The notes under the pieces are model-generated. The model made no database searches. It had not been told where the DNA came from and was given only the letters and a program-made list of their open reading frames with translations. A stretch of DNA of 5,699 nt from contig CACYKX010000198.1 in the NCBI GenBank assembly GCA_902775075.1, forward strand, positions 1 to 5,699, read 5' to 3'. This document shows positions 1 to 5,699 of this stretch, in pieces (position 1 is the first letter of the stretch; every line of letters begins with the position of its first letter). Position numbers and translations under genes: made by a program. This stretch comes from an uncultured Prevotellaceae bacterium (GTDB lineage: Bacteria > Bacteroidota > Bacteroidia > Bacteroidales > Bacteroidaceae).

Positions 1-30
1 GTATTGATCATGCTTCTTTTCTTTTTTATG

Positions 31-38
31 CAAAGGTA
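31..38 (-). promoter_or_regulatory. Candidate divergent -7 promoter box (TACCTTTG)
   Basis: Read on the minus strand this is TACCTTTG, an exact match to the Bacteroidota -7 consensus TAnnTTTG. An A-rich leader follows, and a minus-strand ATG lies at 11-9, reading Met-Ile-Asn before the window ends, so a divergent gene may start at the left edge. The spacing to that ATG resembles that of the plus-strand promoter and its gene. The weak point is the -33 element: the nearest minus-strand TTG (55-53) is only 14 bases away instead of about 19-21. Three codons are too few to call a gene. Confidence 0.35.
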
Positions 39-41
39 CTG

Positions 42-78
42 TTTTCCCATGACAATCTCACTGTAGAAGCCGGGAAAA
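42..78. repeat. Inverted repeat TTTTCCC/GGGAAAA in the divergent intergenic region
   Basis: TTTTCCC at 42-48 is the exact reverse complement of GGGAAAA at 72-78, with 23 bases between. The repeat lies just upstream of the minus-strand -7 box and about 45 bases upstream of the plus-strand -33 element, where a regulator of either transcription unit could bind. It could also be a weak hairpin. A 7-bp repeat in AT-rich DNA can arise by chance, and no regulator gene is visible in the window. Confidence 0.3.
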
Positions 79-123
79 GTGAAGTTTCTCTGCTTTGGGT
101 GTGCGAAATATTATCAAAGTTAA

Positions 124-154
124 TTGTGACTTTAAAAATAAAGTTGTATTTTTG
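124..154 (+). promoter_or_regulatory. Bacteroidota-type promoter of the restriction-modification operon
   Basis: TTG at 124-126 is followed after 20 bases by TATTTTTG at 147-154, an exact match to the TAnnTTTG -7 box of Bacteroidota primary-sigma promoters with the expected spacing. Transcription would start near 159-161, leaving a leader of about 20 nt before the ATG at 179. The leader is A-rich (AAAGAAAAG) with no GGAGG-type ribosome binding site, which is normal for this phylum. No other good promoter was seen before the second gene, so both genes are probably transcribed from here. Confidence 0.7.
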
Positions 155-178
155 CACTATAAAGAAAAGTAAATTAGA

Positions 179-3100
179 ATGCGGGCAATAGGCAACAAAG
201 AACAAGTAGAAAGACTGATTCGTAAATACGAGGCGGACAAATCTTATTATCACAGTGACCGTTATAATGAGACATTGCTCCGCAGCGATTTTCTTGACCC
301 TTTGTTTGAAGCCTTAGGATGGGATATAAAAAACAACGCCGGTTTGTCAATCAGTGAGCGTGAGGTGTTGCTTGAAGAACCATTGAAGGCAGAAGCTGCT
401 GAGCATACTAAAAAGCCGGATTATACATTCAGACTCTTTGCAGAAAGAAAGTTCTTCCTTGAGGCAAAGAAGCCTTCTGTAAGTATCCTTGCCAATCCAA
501 GCCCAGCCCAACAAGTCCGCAGATATGGTTTTACCGCAGGCTTGAAAATCAGTGTGTTGTCAAACTTTGAAGATTTGGCAATATACGACATGTCAGTATC
601 AGTATCGCCAAATGACTCTGTAAGTAAAGCATTAATAAAAAAATACCATTACACGGAATATGCGGAGTGCTTTGATGAACTTGCAAGACTTCTCGGACAC
701 GACAGCGTGTATAATGGAACTTTCGATAAAGAATGGAATGATCTCGGCGCAAGAGTAGAGAAGACGGCACCCGTAGATGCCTTCTTCCTTGGCCAAATTA
801 ATTCCTGGAGAGTGATGTTGGGAAAAGAAATATATAATGCCTACCCAACCATAGACCTGGCCACCCTCAATGATAGTGTTCAAAGCTATATGAACAAAAT
901 ACTATTCCTGCGTGTCTGCGAGGACAGAAACATTGAGGTGTACAAGGGGTTGTTGTCTTTGGCAGACAAAGGAGATTTCACGCAACTGATCTCCAAGTTC
1001 CATGCGGCAGATAGAAAATATAACTCGGGATTGTTTGCTTCCGCTGCAGCAGACAAGTTGTTGTCTTCAGAGGGAGTTTCTTTCTGGTCTATCATACGAC
1101 AGCTTTATTACCCGGAATGTCCTTACTCATTCAGTGTGTTGTCATCTGACGTTCTCGGAAGAATCTACGAGTTGTTTCTTACCCAAAAACTCTCTGTTGT
1201 TGATGGTGAGCTACAGCTTGCTGATAAGCCCGAGAACGTTGACAAGGATGTAGTCTCAACGCCCACGTATATCATACGTGAGTTACTCTCCAAGAGTGTG
1301 AAAGTCAAATGTGAAGGACTCAGCTTTGAAGAAATCACGCAGATGTCTTTTGCTGATATAGCTTGTGGTTCTGGCGCTTTCCTTTTGGAATTGTATGGTC
1401 TGCTTTGCGACATAGCCATAGACTATTTCGTTGAGCATGACCGCTCGGCCTTGATACAAACAAGCGTGGGGACTTATCGGTTAGGATTCGCATACAAGAA
1501 AAAGATACTTACTTCCTGTATCTATGGCGTGGATAAAGATTATAACGCTGTAGAGGCAACTAAGTTCGGGCTGTTGCTTAAACTTCTCGAAAACGAGGAT
1601 GTCAACACGGTATCTGACATTCATCCTATTCTTCCTCGTCTTGATGACAATATTGTCTGGGGCAATAGCATTATTGACAGTAATATGGTGGAGGACCAGG
1701 ATAGTGTTGTCGTCAATCCTTATGACTTTAAGGGAATAAGCTTCGATGTAATTGTCGGCAACCCACCCTATATGAAGACAGAGGACATGAAGAACATCAC
1801 TCCTTTGGAATTTGGCCTTTATAAGCAATATTATCAGACGGCATACAAGCAGTTTGACAAGTATTTCTTGTTTATAGAGAGAGCCATCGGCTTACTGAAA
1901 GAAAAAGGAGTCTTGGCTTTTATAGTTCCCAATAAGTTCATGAAGGTTGGAGCTGGCATGAAGTTGCGTAAGATGATAAGTTCATCAAAGTGTCTTTCAG
2001 ACCTTACTTCATTCGGTGCGAACTTAGTTTTTGCGGATAAGAGCACATATACTTGTCTTGTTGTGTTAAACAAACAGCCACAACAAAATTTCAGATATAC
2101 GGAAGTTAATGACATAGATAGGTGGATTGCTAAAAACAATACAGCCTATTCTTGTGACATAAAATCGGAAAGCGCAATTGGGAAGGATACATGGATATTG
2201 TATCCTAATTCGTTAGATGATGTCTTCCATTCTATAATGGACAAGAGCATCACCCTATCAAGCATCGTCGGAAAGAACAATATATTCAATGGCATTCAGA
2301 CAAGTGCCGTTCATACATACGTTATTGACTCTTTTACGACTGACGCAGAATACATTTACTTCAAGCATAACGGAAAAGATTATAAAATAGAGAAGAGATA
2401 CACACGACCATTTTTCAAAACTTCACGAGGTGATGATGCCTTGAATACTTATCATGCGTTTAAGCCAAATTCCGTATTGATATATCCTTACGAAAGAAAA
2501 GATGATAGAGTGATAGACATTGTTCCTTTGCAACAGATTCAAGCAGAGGCTCCAAATCTCTATGCGTATCTGATAGACAATAAGAATGTTTTGTCAGCTC
2601 CAGGACGGAGTATTCTTCCGAAGCCTGATACAAATGATGAGTGGCATAGATATGGAAGACACCAAAGCCTCGGCATGGATAGTGTCAAGACCAAAATCAT
2701 TGTTGGCGTTCTGTCTAGAGGTAACAAATATGGAATTGACACCAATGGCGTGTTCCTTGCTTCAGGAGGTACTGCGGGATACTGTGCTGTGGGAATACCA
2801 GATGACAGTCTTTATTCTCCTTACTATATCCAAGCGGTACTTAACTCAAAATATGTGGAGTGGATAGCTTCGTTGCGTGGCGAAATATTCCGCGGTGGAT
2901 TTATCGCAAGAGGAACGAAAGTGTTGAAAGACATGCCAATTCGTAAAATCAACTTTAACGATGAGGACGAAAAGAAACTACACGACAAGATAGCCTTGCA
3001 GCAGAAAAAATTAATTGAGCTTGGTGATATGTATGTTGATGCCAAAGACGATAAAAGAAAGAGCATCGTTCTGCGACGAAAGCTGAACCATGAGCTTGAT

Positions 3101-3193
3101 ATTCAAAATGAGAATTTGCGAATTCTTTATGATATTAGCGAATTGAAAGAAAAACAATTACCAATAATTAGTGAACTATATGCAGCTGATTGA
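179..3193 (+). CDS. Eco57I-like type IIG restriction endonuclease / adenine-N6 DNA methyltransferase
   Basis: This 1004-residue cytoplasmic protein should cleave unmodified DNA and transfer methyl groups from S-adenosylmethionine to adenine N6. The N-terminus has FLDPLFEALGWD (39-50), then a PD-(D/E)XK nuclease core: PD with D81, E95-A-K97, and a QQVRRY helix (Q111-Y116). A mostly helical linker spans about 165-385. The methyltransferase core has motif I DIACGSGAF (393-401), an acidic motif II (D452), WGNS (494-497), motif IV NPPY (528-531) and FIVPNKF (581-587). Residues of about 690-930 resemble a TaqI/Eco57I-type target-recognition region (EWHRYGRHQS, 821-830). A charged, probably coiled-coil tail ends the protein. 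Length matches Eco57I (about 1000 residues). The start is firm: TAA lies in frame at 170-172 and the next in-frame Met falls after the nuclease core. No helicase motifs are present. The recognition sequence cannot be read from the sequence. It overlaps the next gene, a second methyltransferase. Confidence 0.9.
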   Translation: MRAIGNKEQVERLIRKYEADKSYYHSDRYNETLLRSDFLDPLFEALGWDIKNNAGLSISEREVLLEEPLKAEAAEHTKKPDYTFRLFAERKFFLEAKKPSVSILANPSPAQQVRRYGFTAGLKISVLSNFEDLAIYDMSVSVSPNDSVSKALIKKYHYTEYAECFDELARLLGHDSVYNGTFDKEWNDLGARVEKTAPVDAFFLGQINSWRVMLGKEIYNAYPTIDLATLNDSVQSYMNKILFLRVCEDRNIEVYKGLLSLADKGDFTQLISKFHAADRKYNSGLFASAAADKLLSSEGVSFWSIIRQLYYPECPYSFSVLSSDVLGRIYELFLTQKLSVVDGELQLADKPENVDKDVVSTPTYIIRELLSKSVKVKCEGLSFEEITQMSFADIACGSGAFLLELYGLLCDIAIDYFVEHDRSALIQTSVGTYRLGFAYKKKILTSCIYGVDKDYNAVEATKFGLLLKLLENEDVNTVSDIHPILPRLDDNIVWGNSIIDSNMVEDQDSVVVNPYDFKGISFDVIVGNPPYMKTEDMKNITPLEFGLYKQYYQTAYKQFDKYFLFIERAIGLLKEKGVLAFIVPNKFMKVGAGMKLRKMISSSKCLSDLTSFGANLVFADKSTYTCLVVLNKQPQQNFRYTEVNDIDRWIAKNNTAYSCDIKSESAIGKDTWILYPNSLDDVFHSIMDKSITLSSIVGKNNIFNGIQTSAVHTYVIDSFTTDAEYIYFKHNGKDYKIEKRYTRPFFKTSRGDDALNTYHAFKPNSVLIYPYERKDDRVIDIVPLQQIQAEAPNLYAYLIDNKNVLSAPGRSILPKPDTNDEWHRYGRHQSLGMDSVKTKIIVGVLSRGNKYGIDTNGVFLASGGTAGYCAVGIPDDSLYSPYYIQAVLNSKYVEWIASLRGEIFRGGFIARGTKVLKDMPIRKINFNDEDEKKLHDKIALQQKKLIELGDMYVDAKDDKRKSIVLRRKLNHELDIQNENLRILYDISELKEKQLPIISELYAAD

Positions 3194-5258
3194 AAACGCT
3201 TCTTCTGAAAAGCTTCGTGGAGGATACTATACTCCTAAGAAAATCGCAGACTTCATTTTGAAATGGGGGATGCGTGACTTGCAATATACTGACATCCTGG
3301 AGCCGAGCTGTGGTGATGGGGCTTTTCTTAAAGCTTTGAAGACAATGGGCTATTGTTTTCACTCTTTGACAGCCGTAGAGTATAATCAGGTCGAGGCTGA
3401 AAAGGCAATGCAAGTAGGGATTGGCGATGTGGTGAACGCTGATTTTCATGCTTTCTGCCGTGATACGGATAAAAGATTTAACTTGATCGTAGGCAATCCG
3501 CCTTTCATTCGTTACCAATATTATGATGAGGAACAGCAACAAATAGCAGCGGACTTGTTTAAGAGAGCCGGATTGAAGTTTTCCAAGCTCACTAATGCCT
3601 GGGTAACGTTCGTCATTGGATGCAGTCTTCTTCTACAGGAACGTGGGAGAATAGGCTTTGTCGTGCCTGCCGAATTGTTGCAGGTTGGCTATGCCTTGCA
3701 ACTTAGGGAATACCTTTCAAACTTTTATAATAAGATAAACATTATAAGTTTTAAGAAATTGGTATTCGAGGGCATTCAGCAGGAAGTCGTATTGTTGCTG
3801 TGTGAGAAAGACGGCTCTTCAAACCATCTTATCGACCATTTGGAACTCAAGGATGCTGATGAGTTGGCGACATTGGATGTCAGCACGCTGGGATGTCACT
3901 CAAAGACTATTGATTTCAGATCGGACAAATGGACATTTTATTTTCTGTCTCAAAAGGAAATCGACTTGTTGGAGCATGTCAGAAAAACCAATATGCCTAC
4001 CATATCAGATTTTGCTGATGTGGAAGTAGGTATTACAACGGGGGCAAACGGATATTTTACGGTTCCACAGTCAGTCGTCAGAAGTTATCAAATGGAGCAG
4101 TATGCTTATCCTATGGTAGGCAGAAGCGTTCAGGTTTCAAGTTGTATTTTTACAAAACAAGATTGGAAAAACAACCAGACAAATGACGCCAAATCTAATC
4201 TGTTGATATTTCCGCCAAAGGCCAGGGAAGAAGCAAATGAAGGTACCAGAAATTATATTCTCAATGGTGAGATATTGGAAATCAACAAAGGATATAAGAC
4301 AAGGATAAGGGATTACTGGTATGTAATACCATCCATCAAGATATCGGATGCCCTAATGGTTCGTAGAAACAACATGTTTCCCAAATTGGTTCTTAATAAG
4401 GCTAAGGCATATACTACCGATACGATGCACCGTGTGTTCATTCACCCAAACGTGAATGAGCTTGCTTTTGTTGCAAGTTTCTACAATTCTGTCTCCCTTG
4501 CCTTTTCCGAGATTTTGGGAAGAAGTTATGGAGGTGGAGTGTTGGAGTTGATGCCGGGGGAAGCTGCCAATATACCCTTGCCTTACCATACAGCCAATGC
4601 TGATCTTCTCGATAAGGTTGACTCTATGCTGCGTTGTGGTATGGACATTGAGAAGATTCTTGATTATACGGATGATGTCATATTGAGACAAAGAGCTGGA
4701 TATTCGACCAGACAAATTCAAACAGCAAGGGATATATGGAAAAAGCTTTCTTCAAGACGACTTGAGAGAGGACATTCTGAAATAAAGCCTAAGAAGAAAA
4801 TTAAAGTTTACACAATTCCCGAGGGACAAGTAGGCTACCAACTTTCTTTGTTCGAGCCCAATGCCATATACAAATGTAAGAATGACAACTCTCTTTTAGT
4901 TGCAACATGCCGACAAGGAACAAAGGAATGGATTACCTCACATTATCTGTATAATTATCCCATGACGGAGCAGGAACTTGCAGCGCATCCTGAATTGTTG
5001 GAAGTTAGACATCTTATTATTGTCCACAAGAAATCTTTTGTGGGATATTATCGAGTTTCCAAAGCATTCAAGGCCGACAAGTCTTGGCTTAGAGACCATG
5101 ACTATCCCATAAAAAGTAGCAGACAAAAGAGCTTGGCAACATACATTGTCTATTCTTTGGAACCTACAGACACCATTCCTCCAGCCATAAATACAAAAGA
5201 TTGGAGCCTTGTTATAGGTAAAGGTGTTAAAATGAATGACGGACCGACAAGTGCCTGA
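3180..5258 (+). CDS. Companion adenine-N6 DNA methyltransferase (Eco57I/TaqI-like) with an unrecognised C-terminal extension
   Basis: This is a 692-residue cytoplasmic methyltransferase that probably protects the host site of the upstream fused enzyme, as M.Eco57I does. From the ATG at 3180, motif X is GGYYTP (14-19), motif I is LEPSCGDGAF (40-49), the acidic motif II is AVEYN (E67), motif IV is NPPF (106-109), and GRIGFVVPAELL follows at 156-167. The order X-I-IV with a C-terminal recognition region marks a gamma-class adenine enzyme. The recognition region is roughly 270-500. A basic linker (KPKKKIK) near 536-542 leads into about 150 residues, including EWITSHYLYNYP and LIIVHKKSFVGYYRV, that are not part of the usual core; M.Eco57I is about 540 residues. 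No PD-(D/E)XK signature was seen, so it is probably not itself a nuclease. The ATG start overlaps gene 1 by 14 nt, and a GTG at 3171 would add three residues. I prefer ATG because GTG starts are uncommon in Bacteroidota. The overlap suggests translational coupling. Confidence 0.88.
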   Translation: MQLIENASSEKLRGGYYTPKKIADFILKWGMRDLQYTDILEPSCGDGAFLKALKTMGYCFHSLTAVEYNQVEAEKAMQVGIGDVVNADFHAFCRDTDKRFNLIVGNPPFIRYQYYDEEQQQIAADLFKRAGLKFSKLTNAWVTFVIGCSLLLQERGRIGFVVPAELLQVGYALQLREYLSNFYNKINIISFKKLVFEGIQQEVVLLLCEKDGSSNHLIDHLELKDADELATLDVSTLGCHSKTIDFRSDKWTFYFLSQKEIDLLEHVRKTNMPTISDFADVEVGITTGANGYFTVPQSVVRSYQMEQYAYPMVGRSVQVSSCIFTKQDWKNNQTNDAKSNLLIFPPKAREEANEGTRNYILNGEILEINKGYKTRIRDYWYVIPSIKISDALMVRRNNMFPKLVLNKAKAYTTDTMHRVFIHPNVNELAFVASFYNSVSLAFSEILGRSYGGGVLELMPGEAANIPLPYHTANADLLDKVDSMLRCGMDIEKILDYTDDVILRQRAGYSTRQIQTARDIWKKLSSRRLERGHSEIKPKKKIKVYTIPEGQVGYQLSLFEPNAIYKCKNDNSLLVATCRQGTKEWITSHYLYNYPMTEQELAAHPELLEVRHLIIVHKKSFVGYYRVSKAFKADKSWLRDHDYPIKSSRQKSLATYIVYSLEPTDTIPPAINTKDWSLVIGKGVKMNDGPTSA

Positions 5259-5285
5259 CAAGTAATCGAGAAGCCGAAGACTTGT
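5258..5285 (+). terminator. Weak candidate terminator at the end of the operon
   Basis: ACAAGT (5258-5263) pairs exactly with ACTTGT (5280-5285). Inside it, after a small 2x2 internal loop, TCG (5266-5268) pairs with CGA (5275-5277). The stem begins at the last base of the methyltransferase stop codon and is followed by TATTTCTC, not a clean T run. The position is right for the end of a transcript, but the stem is AT-rich and the tail poor, so it may only be a 3' end-stabilising hairpin or chance. Confidence 0.35.
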
Positions 5286-5405
5286 TATTTCTCAAAGGAG
5301 CCTCTGTTCTTTTCCGTGTACATCCAGGCACTACCTTGCCCCGTACGCCTTTTGTTGCATCGACCATAGACAAACGTCTGATTGTGAAAAACGTCGCGTG
5401 ATTTC
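5286..5405. other. Intergenic stretch, no convincing gene
   Basis: Together with the flanking promoter and leader, this makes a gap of 296 bases between the methyltransferase and the glycosidase. No tRNA, other RNA gene, insertion-sequence end or direct-repeat array was recognised. One plus-strand frame is open from 5240 to the TGA at 5399-5401 but has no ATG and overlaps the methyltransferase end. Its translation (for example LFRVHPGTTLPRTPF) looks moderately protein-like but matches nothing I know. It could be a gene remnant or a chance open frame. Confidence 0.4.
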
Positions 5406-5436
5406 TTTGTCATGTGGAGATAAATGCGTAATTTTG
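5406..5436 (+). promoter_or_regulatory. Bacteroidota-type promoter of the glycosidase gene
   Basis: TTTG at 5406-5409, a 19-base spacer and TAATTTTG at 5429-5436 match the Bacteroidota -33/-7 promoter in both boxes and in spacing. The transcript should start near 5442, leaving about 110 nt of untranslated leader before the ATG at 5555. This separates the glycosidase from the restriction-modification operon as its own transcription unit. Confidence 0.7.
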
Positions 5437-5441
5437 CGATG

Positions 5442-5457
5442 ACGATACAACAATCGT
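5442..5457 (+). promoter_or_regulatory. Hairpin at the predicted 5' end of the glycosidase mRNA
   Basis: ACGAT (5442-5446) and ATCGT (5453-5457) form a perfect 5-bp stem with the loop ACAACA. It falls at the predicted transcription start, so the transcript would begin with a stem-loop, an arrangement that often protects mRNA from 5'-end decay. The stem is short, and the start site is predicted from the promoter only. Confidence 0.35.
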
Positions 5458-5515
5458 GGTTACAACTACATAGGCACTAATCTTTAGATATACACCTATT
5501 ACTATTACTGATTTC

Positions 5516-5539
5516 TGTGTGGAGTTGCAGCTCCATACA
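5516..5539 (+). promoter_or_regulatory. Leader hairpin just upstream of the glycosidase start codon
   Basis: TGTGTGGAG (5516-5524) pairs with CTCCATACA (5531-5539) around the loop TTGCAG, giving nine pairs including one G-U wobble. It ends 15 nt before the ATG, leaving the A-rich stretch CAAAAGAAGAACTT single-stranded as the likely ribosome landing site. It could control translation or mRNA stability, or be a binding site for a protein or small RNA. No T run follows it, so an intrinsic attenuator is unlikely. It matches no riboswitch class I know. Confidence 0.5.
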
Positions 5540-5554
5540 ACAAAAGAAGAACTT

Positions 5555-5699
5555 ATGAAGAAAATACTGTTACTCTCCGCTATGGCAGCCTTTGCCGCTT
5601 CCTCCATGGCACAGACTCTGCACGACGGCCCCACCATGGGATGGAGCTCGTGGAACACATTTGCTTCCAAGATCAACGCGCCGCTCATCGAGAGCCAGG
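5555..5699 (+). CDS. Secreted GH27-like alpha-galactosidase, N-terminal part only
   Basis: Only 48 codons are present; the gene continues past the window. Residues 1-19 form a Sec signal peptide: lysines at 2 and 3, a hydrophobic core from about 4 to 15, and a likely signal peptidase I cut after Ser-Met-Ala19, before Gln20. There is no lipobox cysteine, so the mature enzyme is probably periplasmic or secreted. Residues 25-37 read GPTMGWSSWNTFA, which corresponds to the PxMGWNSWN motif at the start of the catalytic barrel of family GH27 enzymes; these release terminal alpha-galactose from plant or host glycans. A related specificity within GH27, such as beta-L-arabinopyranosidase, cannot be excluded because the catalytic aspartates lie outside the window. 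This piece has 81 G+C in 145 bases (about 56%), versus 37-45% in three 60-base samples of the first restriction-modification gene. It has its own promoter and leader. Confidence 0.75.
   Translation, partial: MKKILLLSAMAAFAASSMAQTLHDGPTMGWSSWNTFASKINAPLIESQ

Noticed and set aside
115..122. Second minus-strand TAnnTTTG match (TAACTTTG)
   Set aside because: There is no TTG/TTTG at the right distance and it lies inside the plus-strand promoter spacer region. AT-rich DNA makes such matches frequent.
1481..1828. Minus-strand open frame of 115 codons
   Set aside because: It lies antisense inside the conserved methyltransferase core (motifs II-IV) of gene 1, and its translation shows no domain-like pattern, so it is a shadow frame.
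179..3193. BREX PglX-like methyltransferase or a type I restriction enzyme
   Set aside because: The protein has its own PD-(D/E)XK domain, lacks helicase motifs, and no BrxA/B/C, PglZ, HsdS or HsdR gene is in the window. Type IIG explains the whole chain.
4353..5261. Minus-strand open frames of 107-122 codons opposite the methyltransferase
   Set aside because: They are antisense to clearly coding sequence, with no promoter or recognisable protein motif.
5366..5396. Direct repeat AAACGTC in the intergenic stretch
   Set aside because: There are only two copies of seven bases with no regular spacing or partner array. It is not a CRISPR or iteron pattern.
5410..5688. Minus-strand open frame of 92 codons across the glycosidase start
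   Set aside because: It runs antisense to the signal peptide and GWSSWN motif and covers the promoter and leader, so it is a shadow of the real gene.

Overview
The window looks like a Bacteroidota genome (Bacteroides/Prevotella-type). The evidence is promoters of the form TTG/TTTG-N19-20-TAnnTTTG ahead of the first and last plus-strand genes, start codons without clear Shine-Dalgarno sequences, A-rich leaders, and the start of a secreted GH27-type glycosidase with a Bacteroidota-like GWSSWNTF motif. Genus is inference.

Layout. Bases 1-178 are a probable divergent promoter region. They hold a minus-strand TAnnTTTG box close to a possible minus-strand start at the left edge, a 7-bp inverted repeat, and a good plus-strand promoter (124-154). 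Bases 179-3193 encode a 1004-residue fused restriction endonuclease / adenine-N6 methyltransferase of the Eco57I (type IIG) kind: an N-terminal PD-(D/E)XK nuclease, a helical linker, a DxACGSG...NPPY methyltransferase core and a C-terminal target-recognition region. The next gene, 3180-5258 (or from GTG at 3171), overlaps it by 14 nt. It encodes a second gamma-type adenine methyltransferase (GGYYTP, EPSCGDG, NPPF), followed by a C-terminal extension of about 150 residues that I do not recognise. Bases 5259-5554 are non-coding or poorly coding: a weak terminator candidate at the operon end, an open but startless stretch, then a strong-looking promoter and a leader of about 110 nt with two hairpins. 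Bases 5555-5699 are the start of an exported GH27-like alpha-galactosidase that runs off the window.

How it works together. The first two genes form a compact two-gene restriction-modification operon. The fused enzyme cuts unmodified DNA and probably methylates one strand of an asymmetric site. The second enzyme probably methylates the other strand or both strands, as M.Eco57I does beside Eco57I. The system sits as an islet next to a carbohydrate-degradation gene with clearly higher GC and its own promoter. The architecture is known. The less familiar parts are the methyltransferase's C-terminal domain, a slippery A7 between the nuclease domain and the rest of gene 1, and the structured glycosidase leader.
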